A stretch of 64,000 bases of DNA from Dyella acidiphila (GCF_014863405.1 NZ_JACZZA010000001.1:868001-932000), one strand, 5' to 3'. Shown: positions 8,257 to 17,743, counted from the stretch's first letter. Program-made: numbers and translations. Notes: generated by a model not told the origin, from the letters alone.

Positions 8257-9144
8257 ATGCGTGTTTTCGTTACCGGCGCTACCGGTTTTATCGGCTCCGC
8301 CATCGTCAAAGAATTGATCGCCCACGGCCACAAGGTACTGGGCCTGGCCCGCTCGGATGCAAGCGCCGCCGCATTGAGCGCCGCGGGCGCAGACGTACAC
8401 CACGGCACACTGGAAGACCTGGACAGCCTGCGCAGCGGCGCCGCTGCCGCGGATGGCGTAATTCACGCCGCCTTTATCCACGACTTCAGCAAATTCCTGG
8501 AGAACTGCGAAAAAGAGCGCAAGGCGATCGCCGCACTCGGCGATGCACTGGCCGGCAGCGACCGCCCGCTGGTGATCACGTCCGGCACCGGCCTGCTCTC
8601 CGCACCGCGCCTGGCCGAGGAACATATGCCGGCCAGCACGGCGATTCCGCGCGTCGCTTCCGAGCAAGCCGCCGCCGCGCTGGTCGAACGCGGCCTGCGC
8701 GTGGGCGTGGTCCGCCTGCCGCCATCGGTGCACGGCGAAGGCGATCATGGCTTCATACCGCAGCTGATCCAGCGGGCGCGCGAAAAAGGCGCCGCCGCGT
8801 ATATCGGCGACGGCCTCAACCGCTGGCCCGGCGTGCATCGCCATGATGCCGCGAGCCTGTACCGGCTTGCGCTGGAAAAAGGCACGGCAGGTGCGCACTA
8901 CCACGGCACTACCGATTCAGGCGTACCGTTCCGCGATATCGCCATCACCATCGGCCGCCATCTGGGTGTACCGGTGCTCAGCAAAACGCCGGAAGAAGCT
9001 GCCGACTACTTCGACTGGTTTGCGCACTTCGCCGCGTTCGAGAACCCCACCTCAAGCCAGTGGACGCGCGAACAGCTGGGCTGGCAGCCCACGCATATGG
9101 GGCTGCTGCAGGATATCGATCAGCCCTACTACTACCAGCACTGA
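8257..9144 (+). CDS. Extended/atypical SDR NAD(P)-dependent oxidoreductase
   Basis: 295 residues. The N-terminal Rossmann motif TGATGFIGSAIV is clear. The acceptor loop following strand beta-2 (LARSDASAAAL) suggests NADP preference, and HAAFIHD and the ITSGTGLL strand are as in NAD-dependent epimerase/dehydratase-like SDRs. A classical YxxxK is not obvious, as in several atypical SDRs. It is cytosolic and its substrate is unknown. It is transcribed divergently from the MmyB-type regulator, the common arrangement for this enzyme class. The ATG at 8257 gives a start right at the Rossmann strand. Confidence 0.8.
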   Translation: MRVFVTGATGFIGSAIVKELIAHGHKVLGLARSDASAAALSAAGADVHHGTLEDLDSLRSGAAAADGVIHAAFIHDFSKFLENCEKERKAIAALGDALAGSDRPLVITSGTGLLSAPRLAEEHMPASTAIPRVASEQAAAALVERGLRVGVVRLPPSVHGEGDHGFIPQLIQRAREKGAAAYIGDGLNRWPGVHRHDAASLYRLALEKGTAGAHYHGTTDSGVPFRDIAITIGRHLGVPVLSKTPEEAADYFDWFAHFAAFENPTSSQWTREQLGWQPTHMGLLQDIDQPYYYQH

Positions 9145-9199
9145 GCCACGCCGATGTTGCGCGCCGGGTTGGATCAGCCGTGCTGATCCAGCCCGCTTG

Positions 9200-9598
9200 C
9201 TACGCCTCGCCGGCTACAGCCGGCGTTACCGGCTGACGGCGGAACCGGGTGATCCAGATCAGCATCGCCAGGGCCACCACATTGACGCCGATCTGGCCAA
9301 AATCGATCCAGCCGACCGAGAACACCATCTGCAGCCCCAGCGTGAAACTCCAGGCAACGAAGCCGATGGCCAGCTGCGGTATCTGCACGAAATAGAACAG
9401 TTGCGCGAGCGAGCGCGCCCAATCGGCCTGCTTGAGATAGCCGATGCCGGCACTCAGTCCGAGTACGGCGAGCAACACGTTCAGTGCGACAAACAAGGCC
9501 GGCGAAGCAGCGCGCTCAAACGATTCGCAAATCCAACCCACGCCGTACACGGCGTGCACGATCAATGCGCTGCCGATGAGCTTTTGCTGTCGAAGCAT
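9200..9598 (-). CDS. Small four-helix membrane protein, unknown function
   Basis: 132 residues from the ATG at 9598, preceded by AGGGGA; the frame extends further upstream but that part is Arg/Pro-rich and not protein-like. Four hydrophobic helices are visible (GSALIVHAVYGVGWI; LFVALNVLLAVLGLSAGIG; QLFYFVQIPQLAIGFVAW; VNVVALAMLIWI). No recognised motif. It is probably an inner-membrane protein. Confidence 0.6.
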   Translation of the reverse strand: MLRQQKLIGSALIVHAVYGVGWICESFERAASPALFVALNVLLAVLGLSAGIGYLKQADWARSLAQLFYFVQIPQLAIGFVAWSFTLGLQMVFSVGWIDFGQIGVNVVALAMLIWITRFRRQPVTPAVAGEA

Positions 9599-9710
9599 GT
9601 TGTTCCCCTGTGATGGCGTCCTGCGGCAGCGCACGGCTGGCGTGCTGCTCGGTCCTGTCGTGCACGCATTATAGGGAACTTGGCTACGCGATCGCGGCCC
9701 GCATGCAGGA

Positions 9711-10115
9711 TCAGGGTGGATCCTGCGGATAACGCATTGCAGCCTCGGGTACTTGCACCCACGCATGCCGGCGGCATTCGTAGACCGAATCCTGTGGCGC
9801 GGGAAACGCCGGATCGGCAAATGCACCCACCGCCACTATCACATACTGGTCATTGCCCTCTTCCGTGTGGAATACATTGCTGCCGCAGACCGGGCAGAAG
9901 CGAAAGCGGTAGTGCGCGCCGTGATCGCCGATGCGCACGAATTCGGTCGCATTGCCGCGCACGGTGAACGGCACGGCATACGCCGCCAGCGCGGCAAATA
10001 CGCTGCCGGTGCGCTGCTGGCAGGCCAGGCAGTGACAGATACCCACGCCCAGGGTATCGCCCTGCACCTCGATGCTGAGCTGGCCGCAATAGCAGCTGGC
10101 AGTTCGGTTGGACAT
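9711..10115 (-). CDS. GFA / CENP-V-fold zinc protein
   Basis: 134 residues from the ATG at 10115, with AGGTGA just upstream; an upstream extension of the frame is not convincing. The Cys pattern is that of the glutathione-dependent formaldehyde-activating (Gfa) family: SCYCGQL, then GICHCLACQQRTGS, then FCPVCGSNVF, enough for two zinc sites. Most bacterial members are of unknown substrate and only a few have formaldehyde-glutathione activity, so no specific reaction is claimed. It is cytosolic and stands alone. Confidence 0.8.
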   Translation of the reverse strand: MSNRTASCYCGQLSIEVQGDTLGVGICHCLACQQRTGSVFAALAAYAVPFTVRGNATEFVRIGDHGAHYRFRFCPVCGSNVFHTEEGNDQYVIVAVGAFADPAFPAPQDSVYECRRHAWVQVPEAAMRYPQDPP

Positions 10116-10341
10116 GCTCACCTCGATCGCGGCCCGGCCGCTGCTGGCGGTGGTCAGAAAGTGCCCCTTAGCGATGCCTAGCCTAGCCGCCGGGCGCAAA
10201 AGCCGGCCATAGGCCAATCGGCAGAGAGCGGCGCCGCGCTGCGGTTGCGCGGCCCACGCCCCGGCCTTGCGCCCTGCTGGCACGGCTTATGTATGGAACA
10301 TCATGCGGCCTGCAGTCGGCCGTGCAGATCAGGGGGTTGTC

Positions 10342-10623
10342 ATGCGCAAAAAAGACTCATCACACGCGTGCCTGCGCCAGGCTTTCAAAGGGCGCGATAT
10401 CGAGCAGAAACACGGCGATGTACCGATCCGTATTTTCCGGATGATCTACGGCTCCGGCTTTGCGCCAGCTTTTTCGGCCTCGCACGGCCTGCGGCATACG
10501 CTGGCGATTCTGGACCGTCCATCGCTGGACAAGCTGCTGGCCGACGAGAAGTGCGGCGTGCTGGATGCGAAAGTGGCGCTGGCGGTCGCGCAGGAAACAC
10601 AGCGCGAACTACTTACACACTAG
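10342..10623 (+). CDS. Hypothetical 93-residue protein
   Basis: Starts at the ATG preceded by AGGGGG. It is soluble and mixed alpha/beta by eye (KHGDVPIRIFRMIYGSGFAPAF, then HTLAILDRPSLDKLLADEK and a helical C-terminus). No known motif was recognised. A palindromic repeat begins 15 bases after its stop. Coding is supported by the ribosome binding site and consistent GC-rich third positions. Confidence 0.55.
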   Translation: MRKKDSSHACLRQAFKGRDIEQKHGDVPIRIFRMIYGSGFAPAFSASHGLRHTLAILDRPSLDKLLADEKCGVLDAKVALAVAQETQRELLTH

Positions 10624-10637
10624 CCAGATAGATCGGG

Positions 10638-10730
10638 TAGGTTGGGTTAGCGCAGCGTAACCCAACGATGTCGCTACGAAGATAGATCGTTGGGTTACCC
10701 CCGGATCAAGTCCGGGGGTAACCCAACCTA
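10638..10730. repeat. TAGGTTGGGTTA-family inverted repeat
   Basis: Outer arms TAGGTTGGGTTA / TAACCCAACCTA enclose further inverted sequence (ACCCCCGGA...TCCGGGGGT). Other copies are at 28181, 44715 and 58270. It lies between convergent genes. Confidence 0.8.
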
Positions 10731-10741
10731 CGCCAAGCGCA

Positions 10742-11464
10742 TCAGCCCAGCTTGAACAACTTGCCAGGCACACACTGGAAGTTGATCGCATTGGCCACAA
10801 ACAAGCCACGCTCATACGAAAAACCCTTGTCGCTGGTCGGCTGGAAGAATTCGATGAATTCCAGACTGCGCTTACCCAGCACGAAGCCGCCGATCAGCGG
10901 ATGGTTCATCGCATACATGATCGGGATCAGCGCCATCATCGAGCTGGCCGGCACGCCGATCAGGTGTTCTTCCAGGTCGCCGCTCTGCTGGCTGTGCTGC
11001 GGGTAGAACCACAGCGGCGTGCTGACGAACAGGAACGCGTTGTCGCCCATGCTGGTAAGCAAGGTGCGCAGCAGCCACCTGGCGGTATCGGCCGTCATGT
11101 GCTCGATCACATCGAGCAGGCAGATGATGTCGTACTTGGCGAACTTGTCGGACGGTACGGCCTGCGCCAGCCCGTGCCACACGTTGCGGTAGATCTTGCG
11201 CTCGAACAGCGCAGGGTGATTGCAGCTGCCTTCGAAGCCGTCCACGCCATCCACCGACCAGTGCGCCGTCTGCGCATTGGCCTTGATCATTTCGCCCAGG
11301 TTGCCCTTGCCGAAGCCGATATCCAGCACTTCGACCTTGGCGGCGTTGTCCTGCATGATGTGAAAGATCAGCTCTTTGGGCGAAGCCGATTCGCCGCCGG
11401 GCTGCAGGGTGGAATTGACGATGGGATCAACCACCGCATAGTCCTTGACGATTTGTCGAAGCAT
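10742..11464 (-). CDS. Class I SAM-dependent methyltransferase next to the flagellar cluster
   Basis: 240 residues. Motif I is VEVLDIGFGKGNLG; an acidic loop follows (VDGVDGFEG), and motif IV-like is DIICLLDVIEHM, all typical of Rossmann-fold methyltransferases. The acceptor is unknown. It starts 31 bases after the flgL stop on the same strand, so it may be co-transcribed as the last gene of the flagellar operon. With the glycosyltransferase at the window edge it could modify flagellin or its glycan; this is inference. Confidence 0.7.
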   Translation of the reverse strand: MLRQIVKDYAVVDPIVNSTLQPGGESASPKELIFHIMQDNAAKVEVLDIGFGKGNLGEMIKANAQTAHWSVDGVDGFEGSCNHPALFERKIYRNVWHGLAQAVPSDKFAKYDIICLLDVIEHMTADTARWLLRTLLTSMGDNAFLFVSTPLWFYPQHSQQSGDLEEHLIGVPASSMMALIPIMYAMNHPLIGGFVLGKRSLEFIEFFQPTSDKGFSYERGLFVANAINFQCVPGKLFKLG

Positions 11465-11495
11465 GACTGTGCCTTCGGAATCAGTGTGCAGAGCT

Positions 11496-12740
11496 TCAGC
11501 TCTGCAGGTAATTGAACAGACTGGTGCCCTGGATCTTGGCGAACACCTGCTGCGATGCCTGCAAGGCGGTCGACTGCAGGGAGAGATTGCTGATCGCCGT
11601 GGCCATATCCACGTTCTGCACGTCGTTCAACGCGCTTTGATAGGTGACACTCAAGTCCGAGTAGTCGCTTTGCTGCTGGGTCAGCGTATCCATGCGGCTG
11701 CCCACCGATACCTGCGTGTTGGACACGCTGTTCATCGCCTGGCCGAGTGCTTCGAGCTGGCGGTTGAGGGTATTGGTGATCTGCGCGGTGCTGCCGCCGC
11801 TTTGCAGCGCGTTGATCATGTTGTTGAGCGTGGTGAAGACATCTTGCGTATTGGACGCGCTGTCTGACTGCACGCTCACCGTATCGCCTGCCGCAGGCGT
11901 GCCGCTCATGCTGATCGACATGCCGTCGAAGCTGATGCTGCCGCCATCGGTGTAGGTGCCGGTGACGGGATTGCCGCTGCTGTCGAGCACCGGATTGCCG
12001 CTGGCGTCGGTCACGCTGTAGGTACCGTTGGCGCCGAAGGTAATGGTGTCGTTGATCGGCCCCGAGGCCGTAGCGGTGGCAAACGCGCTGGCGTCGGAAA
12101 CGCTGTTGGCGCCCACCACCAGGGTGCCGGTATTGCTGCTGGCGGCACTGGATACGAACGAACCGTTGCCCGCCGGCAGGTTCATGAACAACGAACTGCC
12201 CGGATCGTTGCTGGCGATCTGCAGGCCGGCGCCGATGGCGGAGAACGACTGCTGATCGTTGCCGGCGTACGTGACCGCGCCGGTGCTGCTGTTCATCACG
12301 AACGGCGTGGTGGTGTTGCTGGTGCCGGAGAACAGCGCCTGCCCATTGGCATCGGTGGTATTGGCCAACTGCACCAGCTCGTTGCGGTATTGCGTGAGCT
12401 GGGTGGCCATGTTGCTGAGGTCGGACGAGGACATCGCGCCGTTGATTGCGCCCAGGCCGATATCGTTCACGCTGTTGAGCAGGTTGCTGACGCTGCTGAG
12501 CGTGCTGGTTTCGGTCGACAGGCGCGTGTTGGCGCTGTTGATGTTGCTGGTGTACTGGGTGTTCTCGGCCATGATGTGGTTGAGGCCCACGATCTGTGCC
12601 GCACCGACCGGATTGTCCGAGGCCACGTTGATGGCGTAGCCCGTACTGATCTCGTTCTGCGTTTCGTCCAGCGAATTCTGCTGGCCCATCATGGTGTTGA
12701 CCTGTTGCTGGTACATCCAGCTAGTGGAGATGCGCATCAT
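11496..12740 (-). CDS. flgL: Flagellar hook-filament junction protein FlgL (HAP3)
   Basis: 414 residues. The N-terminus MRISTSWMYQQQVNTMM and the flagellin-like C-terminal coiled coil (VDMATAISNLSLQSTALQASQQVFAKIQGTSL) match FlgL. The central region is Ser/Thr/Asn/Gly-rich and carries an insert with DASGNP/DSSGNP-type turns. The gene begins with two adjacent ATGs (12740 or 12737), 2 bases after flgK. It is exported by the flagellar type III system and joins hook to filament. Confidence 0.95.
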   Translation of the reverse strand: MMRISTSWMYQQQVNTMMGQQNSLDETQNEISTGYAINVASDNPVGAAQIVGLNHIMAENTQYTSNINSANTRLSTETSTLSSVSNLLNSVNDIGLGAINGAMSSSDLSNMATQLTQYRNELVQLANTTDANGQALFSGTSNTTTPFVMNSSTGAVTYAGNDQQSFSAIGAGLQIASNDPGSSLFMNLPAGNGSFVSSAASSNTGTLVVGANSVSDASAFATATASGPINDTITFGANGTYSVTDASGNPVLDSSGNPVTGTYTDGGSISFDGMSISMSGTPAAGDTVSVQSDSASNTQDVFTTLNNMINALQSGGSTAQITNTLNRQLEALGQAMNSVSNTQVSVGSRMDTLTQQQSDYSDLSVTYQSALNDVQNVDMATAISNLSLQSTALQASQQVFAKIQGTSLFNYLQS

Positions 12741-12742
12741 GA

Positions 12743-14635
12743 TCAGCCTTGCTCCATCGCGGTAATCAAACTGGTAAACAGCTGCTGTGCGGTCGCAATG
12801 ACCTGTGCCGAAGCCTGGTAGGCCTGTTGGTACTGCACCAGGTTGGCGGCCTCCTGGTTGAGGTTCACGCCGGCCAGGCTTTGCTGGTTGCCTTCCGCTT
12901 CGCTGTACAGATTGGTCTGCGTGGTCAGCTCGGCACTGGCCTGGCTGCCGGCGGTGCCGATCTGCGCGGTGAGGTTGGAATAGCTGTCCACCACCGAAGT
13001 CTTGCCGCCGTCGAGCACGCCGGTGTCGGCCAGCCCGGCCAGCGCAAGCGCGTTGGCATTGCTGTTGAGGCCGTTGGTATTGGCCGCCACGCTGAAGCTG
13101 TCGCCACTGGCCGGCGTGCCGGTAAGGCTGAGGCTCCAGCCGTCGGCGGTAATCGGCTGGCCCGAGGTGTAGGTACCGGTGGTGGTGTTGCCGGCGCCGT
13201 CGGTGACCGTGTACGCGCCGCCCGCACCGAAGGTGATGGTGGCGCCGGACAGCAGGTTGGTATTGCTGCTATTGGTAACGCTGACCGAGCTGACCGCGCC
13301 GGTGCCGGTGTTGCTCTTGCCGGCCGTTGCGCTGAGCGCAGCGGCGGCGGCAATGCCGTCCGAGTCGGTCATGCTTACCGACAGCGACGTGGAAGCATTG
13401 CGCGTGGGTTCGATCTCATAGCTGTCGCCCTGCTGCGCGGTGCCCGACACATTGAAGGTAAGGCCGTTGGCGGACAGCGAGCCGTCGCTATTGGCAGTCA
13501 GCGCCACGCTCTGGCCGCTGGTGGTTTTCAGGCTCCAGCCATTGGTGCCGGTACCGCTGCCGGTATAGGTAAGAATGTAGTCGGAGCTGGTGAGCTGCGA
13601 CACATCGCTGATGCTCGCGCCGACCGTGGCGGTGCCGGTGTTCTTGCTCGAGCCCATCACGTCCGGCGTGCCCACGCTGAACATCGCCGCGCCTTGCTTG
13701 CCGTTGAGATCCAGGCCCTGCGCCTGCTGGCCGTTGACGCTGGAAGCCAGCGCGATCGCCGACTGGCCCAGTGCGTTCTGCGCCGGCTGCAGCACGGTAT
13801 TGCGGTAGTTGATCAAGCCGCCGAGCGAGCCGCCGCTCAGCTGCGAGGTGATGTCGTTGCCGCTGCTGTCGAACACGTCGGTGCTGGTGGCATCGTATTG
13901 ATTGCCGCCCGACGACAGCGCGTAGGACTGCGTGCCCGACACCAGCGTGCCGCCGGCGGAGGTATACACGCTGATCGAGCCGTTGCTGTTGGTGGAGGCG
14001 GAAATGCCGGTGAGACCGGCCAGCTGCTGCACCAGGTTATCGCGCTGGTCGAGCAGTTGGTTCGGATTGGTATTGCCGGCCGCCATGATCTGCCCGTTGA
14101 GCTGGGCGATCTGCGAAGTAAGGGTGTTGATGCTGGTAACGGTGGTGCCGATCTGCTGGTTCACCTGCGTCGACTGCGTGCTGAGCTGCTGGCCCAGGGT
14201 ATTGAACACGCTGGTCAGCGAGGAAGCGCTGCCGAGCGCCGCCTGACGCACCGATGAAGAGCTGGGCGAATTGGCCACATTGCTGAAGGCGCTGTAGAAA
14301 CTGTCCAGCGAGGTCTGCAGATTGCCGCTGTTGCTGAGCAGGCTGTTGAGCGCACCGGTGAGGTTGCTCATGGTGGTGGCGTTCTGCAGGCTGCTGTTGG
14401 TGCTCCACAGCGCGCTGGTGAGGTACTGGCTGTAGGCGCGCTGCACGCCGGTAACGTCCACGCCGCTGCCGATGGTGTACTGGCTGTTGCTCTGCCCGAT
14501 GGTCTCCACCTGGATGACGCTTTCTTCGCTGTAGCCGCTGGTGCTGGCGTTGGCGATGTTGTTGCTGACCGTGCTCAGCGCAACCTGGGCTGCGTTGAGC
14601 CCTGATATGCCGATGTTGAGCATGCTGCTGGACAT
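12743..14635 (-). CDS. flgK: Flagellar hook-associated protein FlgK (HAP1)
   Basis: 630 residues. The N-terminal rod/hook motif is LNIGISGLNAAQVALSTVSNNIANASTSGYS, and the C-terminus (LNQEAANLVQYQQAYQASAQVIATAQQLF) is the conserved HAP1/hook helix. A long, low-complexity central domain contains repeated TDGAGNTTTGTYT-type segments, also seen in FlgL next door. It sits between flgJ (157-base gap holding a partial REP-like element) and flgL. It forms the first hook-filament junction layer after export. Confidence 0.95.
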   Translation of the reverse strand: MSSSMLNIGISGLNAAQVALSTVSNNIANASTSGYSEESVIQVETIGQSNSQYTIGSGVDVTGVQRAYSQYLTSALWSTNSSLQNATTMSNLTGALNSLLSNSGNLQTSLDSFYSAFSNVANSPSSSSVRQAALGSASSLTSVFNTLGQQLSTQSTQVNQQIGTTVTSINTLTSQIAQLNGQIMAAGNTNPNQLLDQRDNLVQQLAGLTGISASTNSNGSISVYTSAGGTLVSGTQSYALSSGGNQYDATSTDVFDSSGNDITSQLSGGSLGGLINYRNTVLQPAQNALGQSAIALASSVNGQQAQGLDLNGKQGAAMFSVGTPDVMGSSKNTGTATVGASISDVSQLTSSDYILTYTGSGTGTNGWSLKTTSGQSVALTANSDGSLSANGLTFNVSGTAQQGDSYEIEPTRNASTSLSVSMTDSDGIAAAAALSATAGKSNTGTGAVSSVSVTNSSNTNLLSGATITFGAGGAYTVTDGAGNTTTGTYTSGQPITADGWSLSLTGTPASGDSFSVAANTNGLNSNANALALAGLADTGVLDGGKTSVVDSYSNLTAQIGTAGSQASAELTTQTNLYSEAEGNQQSLAGVNLNQEAANLVQYQQAYQASAQVIATAQQLFTSLITAMEQG

Positions 14636-14715
14636 GAGCGTGTTTCCTTAGATCAGTAACAAGCGCAGGCGGACATGCCGCCGCCATGGTGGTGCGAAGT
14701 GCTGGCGTAGCTGGC

Positions 14716-14753
14716 CGTCACTCCCGCGCGAGCGGGCTCACAGGGGAATGACG
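14716..14753. repeat. Partial REP-like element between flgJ and flgK
   Basis: Starts CGTCACTCCCGCGCGAGCGGG and ends GGGGAATGACG; shorter than the full copies. It lies in the 157-base gap before flgK. Confidence 0.55.
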
Positions 14754-14792
14754 ACATTCTGGCGGGCGTACCGTACCCACGGCCTTTTTCAG

Positions 14793-15749
14793 TCATAAAT
14801 TCGGCACTCCGCCGGTTTTCTTGAGTGCGTCAAGTGCTTGCCGCATCACAGAACTGTTGGCAATGGCCGCCACTTTGCCGGCGTATTCAGGATCGGTGGC
14901 ATAGCCGCCCTGGATCAGCGCGTGGGCATAGCCGAGCACGTCGTCGCCGTGGCCGCGGGCCTGGGCGTAGCGGGGATCCTTGCCGATCAGGTCGGCGTAG
15001 TCGGCCAGCGAGTCGGTGGTGGAGCGGTACGCACGAAATTGCGCCTGCCTGCGCACCGCGATGCCGTCTTCGTATTCCACCGTGGGCACGTTCACGCGCG
15101 CGCCGTCCCAGCTGCCGCCGGCCTTGATGCCGAACAGGTTGAAGCTGCTGCTGCCGTCGGCGTGGGTGGGCATGTGCTTGCCCCACTGCGTTTCCAGCGC
15201 GGCCTGCGCTAGCACGGCGCGCAGCGAAAGACCCAGTTCCTTGGCCACGATGCTCGCCTGCGGCGCCAGTTCGCGCACAAAGGTTTCCGCATCGGCCGGC
15301 ACCCACGACATCGCCGCGCGGCCCGCCGAGCGGGTCGCATCGGCCACTTCGAACAGACGCTGCTTCCAGCTGTCGGCCAGTCCGGTGGTGCTCGGATCGA
15401 CTGCGCCGGTCTTGTGCTCGGCGCCCTGGCCGTTATGGCCGCCAAGCTGGCGCACCAGCATGTCGGCAATGCCCAGGCCCTTGCCGTGCTGGGACAGGTT
15501 CAGCGACAACTGCTGGTCATACATGTCCTGCCATTCGTCGGTGGCCTGGCTTTCGAACAGCGGATCGCCGAAGTTCGCATCGCGCATCGACTTCAGCAGC
15601 ATCTGCGTAAACATCGATTCGAACTGCTTGGCCACCGCCGGCAGCGTGCCGCTCTGATCGGACTCCGCCTGATGGCGCAAGGCGCTGAACCCGGACAAAT
15701 CGGTCCAGGTGCTCAGGCTTTGCGCGGCGGCGTTGCCGATATCGGCCAT
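14793..15749 (-). CDS. flgJ: Rod-assembly peptidoglycan hydrolase FlgJ
   Basis: 318 residues in two domains. The N-terminal ~100 residues are the rod-capping domain (VAKQFESMFTQMLLKSMRDANF). The C-terminal ~160 residues are a beta-N-acetylglucosaminidase domain (LAQAALETQWGKHM with the catalytic Glu, SSFNLFGIKAGGSW, FRAYRSTTDSLADYADL). It is the standard dual-domain form of gammaproteobacteria; it clears peptidoglycan in the periplasm while the rod grows. It directly follows flgI. Confidence 0.95.
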   Translation of the reverse strand: MADIGNAAAQSLSTWTDLSGFSALRHQAESDQSGTLPAVAKQFESMFTQMLLKSMRDANFGDPLFESQATDEWQDMYDQQLSLNLSQHGKGLGIADMLVRQLGGHNGQGAEHKTGAVDPSTTGLADSWKQRLFEVADATRSAGRAAMSWVPADAETFVRELAPQASIVAKELGLSLRAVLAQAALETQWGKHMPTHADGSSSFNLFGIKAGGSWDGARVNVPTVEYEDGIAVRRQAQFRAYRSTTDSLADYADLIGKDPRYAQARGHGDDVLGYAHALIQGGYATDPEYAGKVAAIANSSVMRQALDALKKTGGVPNL

Positions 15750-15750
15750 G

Positions 15751-17034
15751 TCAGATCACCACCAGATCCGCGTGCAGCGCACCGGCTTGCTTGAGCGCTT
15801 CGAGAATCGAGATCAGGTCGGTCGGCGTCGCACCGACCTGGTTCACCGCACGCACGATCGAATCCAGGCTCACACCAGGACCGAACTTGAACATATGGCC
15901 GCCCTGCTGGCTGATCGATACCTGGCTGCTCGGCACAACCGTGGTCTGGCCGTTGCTGAAAGGTGCGGGCTGGCTTACTTGCGGTTGTTCGCTGATGGTC
16001 ACCTGGATCGAACCGTGCGCCACCGCGGCAGCACTGACGCGCACATCCGCACCGATCACCACCGTGCCGGTGCGCGAATTGACGATCACGCGTGCCGGCG
16101 CATCGCCCGGCGCCACGTCCAGCGATTCGATCGCGCCCAGCCACGCCACTTTCTGGCCCGGGTCGACGGGACCGCGCACCGATACCGAGCCACCATCCAG
16201 CGCACGCGCCGTGCCGGCGCCATACAGATGATTGATGGCATCGACGATGCGATTGACGGTGACGTAGTCGGCGGTGTTCAAGTTCAGCACCAGGTCGCCG
16301 GCACTGCCGAAGGAATTGGCTACTGCCCGCTCCACCGACGCGCCGTTGGGAATGCGTCCGCTGGCGGAAATATTGATCTGCACGCTGGAACCGCTGCGAC
16401 CCGAGGCGCTGACGCCGCCGACCACTACGCTGCCCTGCGCCACCGCGTAGACATTGCCGTCCGCACCGCGCAGCGGCGTCATCAGCAGTTCGCCGCCGCG
16501 AATGCTCTTGGCATTGCCGATCGAGGCCACCGTGACGTCGATGGCCTGGCCCGGCTTGGCGAACGGCGGCAGATCCGCCGTGATGGTCACCGCCGCCACG
16601 TCTTTCAGCTGCGGCTGGATGCCGGTGCTGGGAATCGACACGCCGAACTGCTTGAGCATGTTCTCCAGGCTTTGCGTGGTGAACGGTGCCTGGGTGGTCT
16701 GGTCGCCGGTGCCGTCGAGGCCGACCACTAGGCCGTAGCCGACCAGCTGGTTGCTGCGTACGCCGGCTACTTGCACGAGGTCGCGGATTTTGTCGGCGTG
16801 CGAGATGCTGGGAATCAGCATCAACACTATCGCTGCGGCGATCAGCGCGAAGTGCGCACGACTCGCCGCAAGCAGCCCCCTCCCCTGTTTGACAGGGGAG
16901 AGTTGAGGCGGGATTGTCCGAGCTTGCCGCGAGGGTGAGGGCTTCACCCCACCCCAACCCTCCCCTACTGCACGTAGAAGAGGGAGCGGTTCACGGCAAG
17001 CATCAACAGCATTGAAAAAAGTGTTCGCGCTCAT
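15751..17034 (-). CDS. flgI: Flagellar P-ring protein FlgI with repeat-derived N-terminal extension
   Basis: 427 residues from the ATG at 17034, which overlaps the flgH stop (TGATG), a coupled start. The mature P-ring protein is typical ([31 protein letters not shown], then [19 protein letters not shown], and C-terminal [21 protein letters not shown]). The signal peptide hydrophobic core lies at residues ~62-80 ([19 protein letters not shown]) instead of near residue 5-25. Residues ~15-54 are encoded by a CTCCCC/GGGGAG repeat that stays in frame. FlgI proteins are normally about 360-370 residues. An internal non-ATG start just before the hydrophobic core (for example CTG after a GGGGAGGGG stretch) is an alternative. 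Confidence 0.93.
   Translation of the reverse strand: MSANTFFNAVDACREPLPLLRAVGEGWGGVKPSPSRQARTIPPQLSPVKQGRGLLAASRAHFALIAAAIVLMLIPSISHADKIRDLVQVAGVRSNQLVGYGLVVGLDGTGDQTTQAPFTTQSLENMLKQFGVSIPSTGIQPQLKDVAAVTITADLPPFAKPGQAIDVTVASIGNAKSIRGGELLMTPLRGADGNVYAVAQGSVVVGGVSASGRSGSSVQINISASGRIPNGASVERAVANSFGSAGDLVLNLNTADYVTVNRIVDAINHLYGAGTARALDGGSVSVRGPVDPGQKVAWLGAIESLDVAPGDAPARVIVNSRTGTVVIGADVRVSAAAVAHGSIQVTISEQPQVSQPAPFSNGQTTVVPSSQVSISQQGGHMFKFGPGVSLDSIVRAVNQVGATPTDLISILEALKQAGALHADLVVI
16877..16986. repeat. CTCCCC/GGGGAG-family repeat inside the 5' end of flgI
   Basis: Contains CCCCTCCCCTGTTTGACAGG with its GGGGAG partner and a CACCCCAACCCTCCCCTAC arm. The family is otherwise intergenic here (18557, 22502, 32580, 41431, 56005). 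This copy lies between codon ~15 and codon ~54 of flgI and keeps the frame. Confidence 0.8.
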
Positions 17035-17732
17035 CAGAACGGCATCCACTTGGAATTGAAGAACTTCGCCAGCCAGCCCTGCGTATTGGCCTGGTCCAGC
17101 GTGCCGCGGCCGGTGTAGGTGATGCGCGCATCGGCCACGCGGGTGGAGTCGACCGAGTTGTCCTGCGCGATATCTTCCGGGCGCACGATGCCGGACAAGC
17201 GGATCAGTTCCTTGCCCTGGTTGATGGTCAGCCACTTCTCGCCACGCACGATCAGGTTGCCGTTGGACAGGCGCTGCGACACGGTGACGGTGAACTGGCC
17301 GGTCAGCTGGTTGCTCTGCGTGCTGCTGCCGGCGCCATCGAAACTGTTGGCGCTGTTGAGCGCCGAATTCGCCGCCGCGCCGCCGGCCACGCTGAGCGAG
17401 TGGCCGAGGATTTCCGGCGCACCCACATTCACCTTGTCGGTCTTGCTGGTGGTGGTTTCCGATTTCTTGCTGGCCTGCATCGCTTCCACCAGGTTGATGG
17501 TGAGGATGTCGCCGATGCGGTGCGCGCGCGGATCGTTGAACAGCTCCAGGTTCTGCATGTCGTGATAGATCGAGCCATCCGGCGGCGGCGGTGCCGGCTG
17601 GGTCACCGGTGCGGTGGCGGCCCATTCGGCATCGTCTTCTTTCTGGTGCTGCTGGATCGCCGCGCAGCCGGCCAGCGAAGCCGCCAGCAGCGAAGCCATC
17701 GCCACACGTGCATACAGGGAGGAATACGACAT
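17034..17732 (-). CDS. flgH: Flagellar L-ring lipoprotein FlgH
   Basis: 232 residues. The signal ends in a lipobox LAGC with the lipidated Cys at residue 23. Conserved FlgH segments are visible ([27 protein letters not shown], then [33 protein letters not shown]). It is anchored in the outer membrane as the L-ring around the rod. Its stop overlaps the flgI start. Confidence 0.96.
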   Translation of the reverse strand: MSYSSLYARVAMASLLAASLAGCAAIQQHQKEDDAEWAATAPVTQPAPPPPDGSIYHDMQNLELFNDPRAHRIGDILTINLVEAMQASKKSETTTSKTDKVNVGAPEILGHSLSVAGGAAANSALNSANSFDGAGSSTQSNQLTGQFTVTVSQRLSNGNLIVRGEKWLTINQGKELIRLSGIVRPEDIAQDNSVDSTRVADARITYTGRGTLDQANTQGWLAKFFNSKWMPF

Positions 17733-17743
17733 AACGGCGGTAC

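Noticed and set aside
12749-14257. A 502-codon open frame antisense to flgK
   Set aside because: Shadow of flgK; low-complexity Gly/Ala/Arg/Val composition and no motif.
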